Assembly (NCBI GenBank): GCA_963281155.1
Contig: CAUJLY010000006.1
Coordinates: forward strand, 4,588,001-4,652,000
Direction: 5' to 3'
DNA from: Rhabditophanes sp. KR3021
Lineage: Eukaryota > Nematoda > Chromadorea > Rhabditida > Alloionematidae
Length of the DNA: 64,000 bases
Position 1 is the first letter of the stretch. Every line of letters starts with the position of its first letter. The notes under the pieces are model-generated. The model was not told the origin of the DNA. It was given only the letters and a program-made list of their open reading frames with translations, and did not search any database. Positions 22,899 through 34,785 of this stretch are shown here, in pieces. A program made the translations under genes and the position numbers.

Positions 22899-22983
22899 AT
22901 TCTTGAACTTGTACATTACGACTCATCAAATCTTTATTAAACGCGTACAAGTAATGCATAAACGACATCTTGAGTTCAAGAAT
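22899..22983. repeat. Short hairpin with overlapping stems
   Basis: ATTCTTGAACT (22899-22909) pairs with AGTTCAAGAAT (22973-22983). Inside it, ACTTGTAC (22907-22914) pairs with GTACAAGT (22945-22952) and CATTAC with GTAATG, so the stems compete. It may be chance in AT-rich DNA. Confidence 0.3.
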
Positions 22984-23746
22984 GTTTCATTTGAATAATA
23001 GAATGCCAGAATAAAAGAACAAAATTACAAATAAAATATAAATGACGATTGTTATATATTTTTAATGTTATGAGAAACATGATTCTTTTTAAAAAGTAAT
23101 AACACAAGTACATTTGGTTAGTCTTATGTTACACATTAATTTATGAGTTTGGATTTAAAGTTAAACCAACTTATGGTAAAACACTTCACTTTTTGATGCA
23201 TTGAAATGAATTTGTTTTTGACAAAGGGAACCAAATGTCTAATGCACATGATAAATTGTGTAATGTTTGGTTGGTCCTTACGTATTAATTGAATGATATT
23301 TTAGTATTTATTCCATGTATTTAGAAAGAAGGGTTTGAATTGGAACTTGCTTGATTTACAAAACTATATGTTATGTATATGGTTTGGCATCATACTCAAC
23401 AAAGATGTTTATGCATAGGCTATGCCAAATACAGTTGTGCAAGTAGAAGGTGGTTCAAATCGAACTTTGTGATTACATTATTAATAACAATTGCTTTAGC
23501 TACAGACGTAAATCCTATATGTACAACCTGTCTGTGTTAATAGTATCAATAAATTTGTATTCTTCCATATTTCGCAAAAATTAAGCAAATATTTACTACT
23601 CATTATTCTGTAATTAAATATACAGTGAGTTGATCATAAATTTAAATATTTTTTAAAAATGATAAACATTTCTTGGAAAATTAGATTATTTGGTACAAAA
23701 TTTACAAAACACCGTGCTATTTTTAGTGTAAAAAAGAAAATGAAAC

Positions 23747-24198
23747 TTACTATTCTCTTTAATGTCTAAATACACTAATTCGACTTAACTAAGAGTTTAA
23801 AACCATTCCTAGCTTGATTCGAGTTGGAGCATTTTCAGAAGGGGCATATAAAATTTATTTCCTTTTGGGTCAATTTTCACGTGATTTTTTATCAACATTT
23901 TTTTTGCTTTTTTTACAAATCTTGAGGTCATCAAATGAACTAACTTGCAAAGGTTTTTTTCTTAAAAGTGAAAATAATGCTTATATAATTTTTTCTAAGC
24001 AGCTCATCTTAAAGAGCGTAAAACTGTATTAAATATCATACACATTTTTTTCAAAAACTCAAAAAAAAATCACAAGAAAATTGACCAGAAATTTGATATG
24101 ACCCTCCTGAAAATGTCCCAACTCGAATCAAGCAGGCAATGGTTTAAACTCTTAGTTAGGTCCTAATTAGTATATTGGGACATTAAAAAGGGTAGTAA
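23747..24198. mobile_element. Fold-back MITE with long terminal inverted repeats, TA target
   Basis: A 452-base element whose two halves are reverse complements over about 140-170 bases per arm. Matching blocks include TTAATGTC, ACTAAGAGTTTAAA, GCTTGATTCGAGTTGG and CATTTTCAG, each present at the left (23759-23850 region) and reverse-complemented at the right (24100-24192 region), with a few substitutions and small indels. The ends read TTACTA at 23747-23752 and TAGTAA at 24193-24198, so a TA duplication flanking the element is likely, as in Tc1/mariner-related non-autonomous elements. No transposase frame; a 72-codon frame at 23814-24032 crosses the arm and is not a gene. Divergence of the arms suggests an old insertion. 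Confidence 0.8.
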
Positions 24199-24743
24199 AT
24201 TTGATTGCCGTTTTTTCAGCACTGTTAACGAAATCATTTTTTCAATTTTACCGAATCAACTTAAATTGTACACAACTTAGTTATTTAATTGTTTGCTTTC
24301 TATTACTAGATTATTTAAAAAAATTGTGTTTAATTAAGCAAGTGTTTAGTTATTAATTATTGTATAAACATTGCTGCTCAATTTTAAATAACAGCATCTA
24401 CCGTTCTAAATTCAATACATAAATAATAAACATAAAATTCATTTAGTACAAGTTATTTTTGAGTAAATGATAATATTTTTATTTATCCACAAAATTCTCA
24501 TGGTTAAATAAAAATATTGCGAGTATTATAAATAAGAAATACTTCATTTTTTTGTTTAATTAAAATTTATTAATATGATATTTTCAGCCCTTAAATATTT
24601 TTAATTGAGATAAACATTGTCCCATTACTAAAATACAGTTAATATACATATTTTGTTATGAAAATTGTGTTCCGAGCCATTAAATAGTTCAACATTTTAT
24701 TTTACTAAAATAATGAATTTTACTGAGGTCACTTTGTCCCACC

Positions 24744-24815
24744 CAGCTTCTTGTTTATTACTGGTCCAAGTGATTGTGTCCCAATGTTCAGAAATATATA
24801 GCAAACAAGAAGCTG
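24744..24815. repeat. 13-base perfect inverted repeat
   Basis: CAGCTTCTTGTTT at 24744-24756 is reverse-complemented at 24803-24815 with a 46-base loop. It lies about 550 bases from the MITE and shares TGTCCCA words with its surroundings, so it may be the remnant of another mobile element. Confidence 0.45.
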
Positions 24816-24980
24816 TTTTTTATTAAGATCATTGAATAATATAAATTTTTAATAATTCTTAATATACAAGGTTTATTGGGTAACATTAGAATACAAAAAG
24901 TATGTTATTAAGTATAATCAACAATTAATTAAATAAATAGTTTCCCGTTTTTTTGTGAACATTTTGATTATGCGCAAAGA

Positions 24981-27900
24981 TTATTGCGAATATTGGCAGA
25001 TTGGGTCCTAAAATAACAAATATTATACTCCTAATTAATCACCACTTACATCAACAGAAAGCAAATCAGGAGGTGGATGCAATTGATTGTATGGGAGGAA
25101 AATTTGTGACATTGAAAAATCGTTAGATATTGAAAAAACTGAAAGCCAAAAAACATCAGTTATTTCAATTGAAGCTGGTAAGCGAAGCACAATTGTCTCA
25201 TTATAATAATTTCTTAAGGAATCACAATCAAATTGCTTGCTTATATGGTCAAATAATGGAACTATTAGGCCATTTTTATTAGGTACAATTTCTTTTCCAA
25301 TCATAAACCAAACTGGAATACCTTCAGTCACAAGATTGAAGTTTTTTATTTCAATGGTTTTTGTGTCAAGAATCTAAATGAATGGATGTAATGTTTAACA
25401 AAACGTAAAACATACTGTAATTAATCCACTGCTGACTTTATGTAATCCTAGAGGAGCTAATTCCTTTATGAAAATCATTGAAGGTATAATGAAAGCGGGA
25501 CCATTTGGAATCCACACAGACGCTAAAGATACATTTCTTTTGTGATCCCATATTGAAATCCAATTGCTTGTTCTAACCAATTTGTTATCAGGCAGTGCTA
25601 ATAATAAAGGCTGAAAACCTGCATACCATTCTAGCGTCGTCATTTCATTTTCTCTGTTGGCAAGTTTGTTTGGATTAATTCGAGAAACTGGTGTGTTTAC
25701 AATTGCTTTAATTTCACTTTCCACATATTCTTCCTTTATTTTTTCACTATTTTTTAGGGTATTGTCTTTCGTTGGATCGAGACGGATTATATTTGCATTA
25801 CGGGTAATTCTTAGTCTGGCAAATGGTTCATCTATTTTCATACCAATTATATCTTTATTTGATACGAATGTTTCATTTTCATCGTCATAAACATGCTCTA
25901 GTGTCTCGTTTTTAGTGTACTCCTTGACTTCAATTTTAGACTGGATAGGAGCTATCGGTTCTCTTATATTTGCTCTTAATGTTCTACGTTTTTTCGTAAC
26001 AAAAGCTGTAAATTCAACTAATTGCGGAGCAACATAATATCCATTTAAAGACGGCTGAATATCCGAATAGTCGTGTGCTGGCACTTTCGGTCCAATCCAA
26101 AAAGTGATGTTATCTTAATGAAAAAACGTCATACTATATAATTTATAAGAGCAAATTTCCCTACCTAATGAGTTTCCTTGTTGGAAATAAAATTTTGAGA
26201 TTAAAAAACGACGATCATCAACGGCCCAAACTGCACCAACGATATTTTTGCCGCTCCTTTCTATTTTAGTATTTTGAGTGAAAGTGCCACAGTATTTCCC
26301 ATAATAGGGCAATTTGTCATTAGTAATTGAGCTTAAGGCAGTTTCTTTTGTATTTAATTTAGGTCTGTTTTGCTGGATCCAATTAATAAGTTTGTTATCT
26401 TCTTTTGATGAGGTGCCGTTTTGAGAAAAATTGTCGAGTTTTAATTCTTTACTCCACGAAAGTAATGTCTTTTCATCCAACTCCCCACTGGCAAATGCTT
26501 TTTCCAACATTTCTTGCTGATCAATTGGGATGCCTTTAATAGCTGCATGAACACGGGCTTCTTTAGTTGTATTAGATAAACTTTTGGGAGTCGTTTGATC
26601 TATTTGTAGACCTTCATCGGTTGTTGATGTCTCACTTTTGTCTGTTGCAGCTTTCCGTATCTGTGTCCTCCTCGTCTATTTCACTCTTTTTAACTGCTTC
26701 CGACTCTGATTTGTAAACCTCTGGCAGAGCGCTTGATACTAGTCCTTTGTCTTTTATTTGGTTCTTAAAACTCTTTAGAAAGTCCTTAACGAAATCAGTT
26801 AAATCTAAATCAACTTTACAAAAACTTACCGGATTAGAGTTTGCATTTTGGAACCAGTTTCTTGCGATTTTCGACAAATTTTCAAAGGCAAATTGCTCAC
26901 TAAAAAATTTTTTGATTCCTGATGTAGCACTTTCAAATGGCTCTCCGTTAAATATAGAAGGATTGATTGGAGACGGTGGAGGGGCAAGAAACCTCTGGTT
27001 CATTATTGAATTACTCACTAAACTATTGTCTATTCCTTGGAATGTCGGAGTTATCAGATGATTATTCGCGTGTGGTATATTCATCAAGGAATTCGCCAAC
27101 TGACTGGGATCGACAGCAGGAAGTGAATTTCCTGTAAATGTCAAAGCTGAGTTTTGTTTAGGTACAAACAATGGCCCATTTGCAAAATTGTTCAAGTGTC
27201 TGGGAGAAATATTTGCTGGAAAATTGTTATTTCGCGTGGGTAACATAGGAATGTTGTTTGTCATAACAGTTTTTGGTATTTCGACTTCAAAATTTAGTTC
27301 CTTTGATTTTAAATCCTGTACATTATTTTTATTGTTCAGTTCAGGACGAATAGGAAAAGTAAGGCCATTATTAAAAGAAGGAAGTTTGCTTAAAGTTGTT
27401 GCTCCCTGCAAATTCGTATTAACGGAAGTGGGTACTTCTTTTACATTATTATTTTGGTTTTTGTAAGCAAAAGTAGGAGTATAGCCTACTACCGTCTCTT
27501 TACTCGACACTGTTTCATAGTTTGGCCGGACATTAAAATTACTATTTTTGGACACGACATCATCATCTTTGTATCTGTCTATGATATTCGCTTCGCTAAT
27601 ATGCTGCTTCTTAGCTTGTCTGAATGGTGGCAAGTATAGTTTTACTCTTTGTTGAGTCGGAAAACTCTCGCTGTCTTTTTTGGCATTGCTAACGGGAAAG
27701 AATTTTTTTTTGTATTTAGACCAAGGAACAATATTGTTTTTGACAATACGTGAATCATCTATAAGGTATCATGAAAGACTTGTGTTTATGCATTTATTTT
27801 TGTAATGTATTACGTATTTCGTTGCTTACTTACCTTCTTTTTCTGCAAATACTATAGTGAGCAACGTGAAAATTATAACAAAAACAATTTTCATGTACAT
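24981..27900 (-). CDS. Secreted protein with tandem DM13 domains, apparent frameshift
   Basis: Extracellular protein. Exons (minus): 27834-27900, 26165-27758, 25416-26113, 25050-25373, 24981-25007, with matching phases. Signal peptide MKIVFVIIFTLLTIVFA. About 350 disordered Asn/Pro-rich residues follow, then an acidic stretch. DM13-1 starts at PYYGKYCGTFTQ and has GAVWAVDDRRFLISKFYFQ, FWIGPKVP, LLLALPDNK and WISIWD, interrupted by about 90 charged residues. DM13-2 has HKVSSGLITILDTKTIEIKNF, WFMIGKE, VLRLPASIEITDVFWLSVFS. DM13 occurs in Skeletor/Knickkopf-type cuticle and redox-related proteins. In exon 2 the first frame stops at 26632, while the downstream frame (RKAATDKSETSTTDE) begins before it; the shift lies within 26635-26675. 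No phase-correct intron solves it, so it is a sequencing indel or lesion. Confidence 0.72.
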
Positions 27901-30714
27901 TTTCGCAGAATGAAATTGTACGAATTTAAAATGTAGATAAAATGATGGCGTAGTTTTGAATTGTACCTGCAAAAAATTATATAATGTTTAGCTTTGATGA
28001 CATAGGTGTATGACGGAATGAGATTTTGTAAATGATACGATTTGAGGATTAAGGAACCAAAGTCTAATGAAATACCATTATAAGGAAAGATTAATTTGAA
28101 GTTTAGTATTATTGAGGTAGTAATATATAAATTGTGTGAATCGGGTCATTGAATATACATTCAAAAAAGAGACCTATTCTTATTGCAAATTCGAAGACGT
28201 CGCCTAATTAAAGTCAGTTGATGCAAAAGTAATCCAAGGTATAAAATGTAACGGTCTTGTGAATGACCAGTGAAATGAGATTTATTGCATCTTTAATAAT
28301 GGATAAACGATTACTAAAGAGAGTGAATGTGTGAGGGAGTAGGAAAACTCAAAGATGGTGTTTATTCAACAACGAATTTTATCCTTCACATAAACTATCT
28401 ATCCTATAATTTTATGTTGGTCAATCCTTTGAGCCTCTTTTCCATGGATCTAGTCAGATTGTTGTACAGTCATACGAACAATTGAGGTATTTATGACTAT
28501 ATCAAACAATATCCGGAAGACAAATTTATTTATTATCATTCAATTCTGTAAAGTTATTCTTTTATGTAACACCAATATCGGATGTGCATCATCAAAATTT
28601 GGAGATCAATTAAAGTGCGCAAATTTACAACGCGGACATCCAAGTATGGATCTAGTTACTTCTATCATATTATCACATGTATCTCAACGCATATAAAAGT
28701 GTTTTTAGTATATACTCTTATATATAAAGTAGTGTTCATAACCTCATTTGCCTTCATGACATACACTTGCTTTGCAGTCAAAGTAGCCAAACTTTTATTT
28801 ATTACATTTAACACAATTTAAGTTGACAAAAAAACTATAAATTGCAACTTTGAATTTGCTTAATTGCATAACATTGATATTAAATTTCCTTGATATATTG
28901 TCACTAAATCAGAATTCAAAACGAAGGTGTCTTTATATCGGTTTACTTTTTGTCAAAGAAAACTTTTCACAACATGATCACTTATATTTATTTAATCGTT
29001 TTTACTTAAATAAATTTAATGTCTCTTCAAAGAAAACACGAAAGCAAACAGAGCGTGAAGTGATGTGGATATAAAGATTCCAACCTGCAGTTTTAAACTT
29101 TTTTTGAAAACCCCTATATAAGAAAATAATTAATATTTTCAAATATCACATAATTAAATACAAATTTTGTTTAATCTGGGGGAGTTTGAAAGTACTTTAT
29201 GGGTAAAATCTGATTATTTTATCTCGATATAAAAGTATAATTTTTCTATCCTTTACAGAATGAAAAAAAGTAAATTATAAAGAGCCACGCAATAAACATA
29301 CGCTCCCCAATATTCTATATTTATTTTAATAATAGTATACCTAATTTGAAGCAATAACAGGTTAAAATATGTGATTATTATGAACAATATTTACAATCAA
29401 CAAAGCCAACAATTATAATTCTACGTAGAGACATGCGATGGTTGACAAAGTGCTGAGGTATAATGAGTCACCTTTGTTTCAATTAAAAAGCAGTGGATTG
29501 TTTTTTGATAAGGTCATTACAAAATAATATGTATTACGAAAATGTACTGAAAACGGAATACAAAATCTTTACAAATCTTATTGTCCATGGGAAAGAATTT
29601 CTTTTTTCATAAAGAATCTCAGTTTGAGGTACTACAGTATTTCATTAATAAAATACACACTGCAAATATTCATTGTTAACTTAAATCCACATTTTCTAAA
29701 TGATTCACCTCTCAGCTCATAAATAATTTATTTTGTTGCTATATTTGAATCATAACATTTGTTGATTAATAAAAACATGATGAATAACTTTAATTCGGTT
29801 AATTTATTTGCCTGGAGATAAATTTTAATACATAATTTGGCTTTTTGTGGGTATAAAATAAAGTTATTCTTGTCACAAAAAATGGGCAAGTTGCTGTAAT
29901 CCAAAGTTGTTGCTTAATTTAATGACCACCCATGCGAGCTTCGCAATTTGAATCCAATTTAAAAATTTCTTATAAATGCGTCATTTAATGTAAATCAAGA
30001 TTTTTTATCATTTACAACTCTAAATGCCATTAAGGAGCACTAAGTAATGGCACCAATCTGTATAACATTTGAATACTTATCTTTTTTCTTTGTATTTGCC
30101 AGTCTTCATATTTTAAACGGAACCCATTCGGAAATAAGAACTAATACATCTACATATGTTTAATAAACTTTCTTGAACACAAAATTAGATCCGTGCGTGT
30201 TGTACATAGAAAAGCCAATATTGCCTGTAAAAAATCAGAATTACTTTTTTTGCAGCTTTTGCGGATTGCCAATTTCTTTGTGTTTTAAATGCTTGTTCTT
30301 TGTAAGGGTGAAATTTTAATCATTCTGTTGACGTAGCTAAGATGTATGAATTTGGGGAATTACGAATTATATATTTATCCTTCGCAATTTAAGGGAGGGC
30401 TTAAAGTTTATAAAAAATGTTAGATTCATGGTATTTCTTCAGATAAAAACTTATTTTAAGAAATAAGTCTGCTACGATGATACTTTAAAAATTTTGATTT
30501 GTCAAATGCAAAAGTATTTTAACTTGAAAAAAATAAGCCTTGGCATGAGGCTTCCCTTAATTGGATTTTAAAAGCATGACACTTGCGTAGGTTGGAGGTT
30601 GTCATTTCAGTTTTTGGCAAAATAATTGCTTTATTTAATTACCGCCTTGTTTCATGTTTAGTACTTATTTCCAGATCTTAATTTTACATTCATTAACATT
30701 TCTCAGCAGCAATT
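27901..30714. other. Intergenic region without recognised features
   Basis: 2.8 kb of AT-rich DNA between the divergent DM13 and CUB-like genes, probably holding both promoters. Frames at 28493-28821 and 28850-29074 are overlapping, without start context, splice partners or domain signal. A let-7-like seed word at 28113 has no partner arm. Confidence 0.5.
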
Positions 30715-31639
30715 ATGAATACTCACTTTGTCTATGCTCTAATTAGCTTTTTTTTTAAACTTGCTGTAGCAAAATCATTTAGAGGTGATTTAGCATTAGA
30801 TATTAATACAGGCTATCACAAAATTAGTAAGTTATTTCGATTAATATTATTTATTAACCGCAACCATTTATTTCTTAAGGCCAATGTAATAAAACACTTA
30901 ATTCTGATCAACACATCATCACATTGAGTGGCGAAGAATCTTATGAAAAAACATGTGTCATTTCACTTGTTGCCATTTCTGACATCTATCATGTAAAAGT
31001 TCTCTTTGAAGGCTTTGATGAGACCATGTGTACTAAATCTTACTACGGAAATGTCTTTATTGTCGAAACTGTTAATTCACAAGAAACTGTTCACAATATT
31101 TGTGATTTCGGACATAGAAAATTCGTAAGCAATGGCTCCAACATGGATGTTATCTATAAATCACTCAATAGCCCAATTTTTATGCATGTTACATTTGATC
31201 TTTTTACTCTGGGTAAGTTAATTTAGGCTATTTACTCATATCATATGTTCTTATTTCAGAATGCGGACAAACCATTCAATATTTTCATTTGAACAAAGCT
31301 TTAACTATTAGAAGAATGTCATATAATACAGATAATTTTTGCAAAATATTCCTCCCTGCAAATTTAAATGTTCGGTTCCTTGATCTAAACCTTGTACCTA
31401 AGACAAAATCAAGTTTTGTATACATTACTGAAGGAAAAATGAAACTAGAGATTCTTCAAAAAGGCCCAGGATTTCATTATGAAAGCATCTTTGATGATAG
31501 TGAAAAGAATCATATTTACAAAATTGGCCATCGAGGTGGAGAACTGATGCTTTCTTATGCGCTCGACAATTTTGATCTTAATGGAAACAAAATAAAAGAG
31601 CAGACAAGCTTTATTGTTACAAGAAATAAGCCATACTAA
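30715..31639 (+). CDS. Secreted protein with two CUB-like domains
   Basis: Exons 30715-30826, 30880-31212 and 31260-31639 (phases 1, 1) give 274 residues. Residues 1-19 are a signal peptide (FVYALISFFFKLAVA). The first domain starts SQCNKTLNSD, has a second Cys at EKTCVISL, YYGNVFIVETV, a third and fourth Cys (ETMC; HNICDFG) and FVSNGSNMDVIYKS, the Cys spacing and FVS/Y-S ending of CUB domains. A second domain starts ECGQTIQYF with one further Cys pair partner at NFCKIF and degenerates after. No membrane helix. Nematodes have many fast-evolving CUB or CUB-like proteins, often gut- or infection-linked; the role here is unknown. Confidence 0.68.
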
Positions 31640-34600
31640 GTTAATTAATAAAACAAATCATATTTTGACAAAGTGTTCTATATAATTCAACAAGGTAACT
31701 CAGCCGTATTCATATACACCTATTTCAATTAACAACAACAAACTTTTATCTCATTATAACTAATCACACATATGACGTCAGAAATATTAACTCCATAGTT
31801 TATTCGGAGTATGTACTGGAATTAAAAACTCAATTAATATAAAAACAATTCACATGATAGTTGATACACATACATAATTCAATTTAATGAATACATAATC
31901 TCTTTCAAACATGATATTTCAAACAATATAGAATACTTTCTCAATTGTGAAAACATTTTCAACTACAAACTCTTTTTAATTATCCAATTTGTTGTAACCA
32001 AATATATTTTAATTAATCACATTTTTTTAATATTTTATCATTTTTAAATAGTTTTTATATGAGCACTGAGCGTCTATAAATTTCGTCTACATTTTTATAG
32101 TCCATTTTAATGTTGTCGTTTAAATATTTTAATACAATTTTGTTTGTTGTTCTAGCTAAAAGTGTATATATTTACACAAAATAAACATTGGTTTTAATCG
32201 TAAAACAAGCAAGTATAAATAAAACTAGATTATTTTAATATAGAATATTGAATACTGCTATATAAAATATTCAATTGCTGACCATTATCTCATTTTCCCT
32301 ATTTCTTTGTGTGCACTTGCAATTTAAGCTTTAGCCAGCAAGTAGCAGTTGTTATCTAATATAAACTATTTGAAGATCATTTTATATACACACTATACAA
32401 TTTAAAATATATTTTATCTGCTTTGACCACCCCATTTTCATAACTTTGAGCACATAAATTATCTATTTAAATTGTCAAATACTTCGATTTTTCATATTTT
32501 TAATGTCTAGATTTTATGTCTAAAGCGGCTTTTAACATCATTTTCAGAAAGTACATCATGTAATTTTAGGTTTGAGCTTGGCAGGAATAAATAATAAAAA
32601 ATATTTGTTAAGATTCGTCACCAGAAGAAGCCAACTCAAGCCTCAACGGGGGTTATGGAAAATATTTTCTAATTAAAATAACAGTTAACATGGATTCAGA
32701 GAAGTTGGAATGTGTCAAGATAGTTGATATATGAAGTAAAGCACAAAGATAATATTTGTTACGTAGTATTGTTGTTTAATTAAGGTAAGATTAAAAAGTT
32801 TATAGTCACAACTAACATATTCTTAGATATAATGTGGAAATACAATTTTGAACTGTTTTCGAGCATCTGACAGAGCAATTGTCTTTCCGGTGAACATGTA
32901 CATAGAATACTAATTTCTTTCATTAACTTTTAATGTGGTGTCTTTCAAAATTAGCTTGCGAGCTTTTTTATCATTTTAATCACTACTTTTCAAATATTTC
33001 TTTTATTAATTAAACATTATAATGGTTCAAACATAAGTCTGACACCGGACCTTCAAGTAATTCCTGTTTATATTTGCAATTCAACAACAGATGCTATTTA
33101 GCGAAAATTAAAAATTACCTTTACGTTTCCACTTCCTTGTATTTTAAAATGATTACCAACTGTCTTTTAAAATAATAAAATCCATTTATATAACTAACAA
33201 TAATTAGACTTATTTGAGTATCTTTAACGAGTCAATCATATTAAAAAAATAGTTTTCAGCTGCGCTTATTCAATCAAAATAAAAAACTAAGTTATGTATG
33301 TACACAATGTGGGAATATATGATAATTACGAAAACATGTCATTCAGATCAAATTTAAAAAAGATATCGTTTGCACAGGATGTTTTTGGTGAATAATTATA
33401 TTTATGAATGGTGAAAAATAGAATAAAAAACATATTTACTATTTATAACACATAAATCTATTAAACAAATAACATTGAATCAACAATTTGACCATATCTG
33501 TTTTATGTTAATAACATTAACACAAATGAATGGACAAATTGTCATTTTACAAATAAATAGTTTGATTTTTTTGTCACCTTGAATAAAATAGGTCAAAATA
33601 AAAGCACATTGTCTAGAAATAGATTGGAAGTTGATATATCGGATTAATGTTGCCAATCATATTTGCAAAAATGTTTGTTTACCTATAACAAACATTAATT
33701 CAACGTCATATAATTTTTCTATTAATTTTTCTTTAAGCTTTTAAGTTGTACTCCTGTCAAATATAAATTGTTTGGCTAGTTAAGATTGAGTTCATTTATA
33801 ATTAATTCATTTTAAACATAGATAAAATGAATTTTATTATAAAACTTTTGACAAAAGTTTACATCATTGCCATGCAATATTTAAGAAAAAGATGTTAAGT
33901 ATCAAATATCAAATTTTAGAAGTTGTGTATTGTTTACGGTGATTTATTATTAGATCTTTTGAAAATATTTTCTATTGTTCAGGAGTATAATAAATCACCT
34001 CACGTAGCAATAAGACTTCTTTATTTAAAACACAAAGTTCATTATCTATATTTTAAATTTAAATTGTTATAAAATTGAACTTGGTAAAATAAAGATGATT
34101 ATAATTTGTACTTTTCCCATTTACTCATAATTCTGATCCTCTTCCCAAAAACCAATTTTACATAAGTAAGACTTATATTTATGTATATTTTGTGATAAAA
34201 TATTTATCTTTTAATCTGAATTTCACGTGCACCATGAATACTCCTGAAACACTAAATTTGTAGTTGATGTTCTAATCCTAGTTTATTATACAACATTGAT
34301 TGTAGACATATCAACATATTTATAATGAGGCAAAAGCCAAGAGCGTTGTTTTTATTATTTCACACTGTTATAGATTGGAATGAATGATAAATTATATTAT
34401 TTTTTATTATTTATTCGTCTTAAACATATTTATTTAACCATACAATCAAGTCGGCTCCCGAGTTTGCATTCTTTTTTCTAACTTCATTACTTAAACATCA
34501 TAAAGCTCTTTATTGAATGCGATTTTGATGTATTTACTTTTTATAATCCCTTTTTCGATGTGTGATCATTTCAAATCTTATAATTTTAGTTTTTGTTAAA

Positions 34601-34785
34601 ACAAGGCGTGTACATTAATTTTGATGTGAGTCATCTAACCTTTTGATAAATCTGATGTATCAACATACCCTTTCTGGTAAATAGGATCCCATTTGTTTGT
34701 TCCGATTTTGAGTATAAATTGAGACTTGATTTCGATCATATTCATTCAAACCAACTCAATAGAGTATTTTAGAAACAAATTTAAC
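31640..34785. other. Intergenic region, promoter motifs at the right end
   Basis: 3.1 kb of AT-rich DNA without a supported gene. The only features are a TGATAA at 34644-34649 and a TATAAA at 34713-34718 upstream of the Pepsin-I3 gene. Confidence 0.5.
34713..34718 (+). promoter_or_regulatory. TATA box of the Pepsin-I3 gene
   Basis: TATAAA 68 bases before ATG 34786, with a CATTCAAACC-type start region about 30 bases downstream. A GATA-type TGATAA lies 64 bases further upstream (34644-34649). Together this fits a gut-type, non-trans-spliced promoter; the motifs are short, so moderate confidence. Confidence 0.5.

Larger units (their letters stand above)
21152..24980. other. Intergenic region with MITE and hairpins
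   Basis: 3.8 kb without a supported gene. It holds a fold-back MITE at 23747-24198, a small hairpin at 24744-24815 and a weaker set of complementary words at 22899-22983. Frames at 21690-21917 and 22390-22602 are isolated and AT-rich. The DM13 gene's 3'UTR starts at the right end. Confidence 0.5.

Noticed and set aside
23452..23465. tRNA B-box-like GGTTCAAATCGAAC
   Set aside because: No A-box, acceptor stem or anticodon arm at the right distance.
23814..24032. 72-codon ORF
   Set aside because: Lies across the left arm of the MITE and has Phe/Leu/Lys-rich composition; not a transposase.
26595..26640. Tiny 24- or 36-base intron to explain the DM13 frame change
   Set aside because: Neither acceptor restores the downstream frame and both introns would be below the size of others here.
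28113..28122. let-7-like seed word TGAGGTAGTA
   Set aside because: No complementary arm nearby that folds into a pre-miRNA hairpin, and the bases after the seed do not match let-7 family members.
28493..29074. Three overlapping plus-strand ORFs
   Set aside because: No start context, splice partners or domain; random frames in AT-rich DNA.
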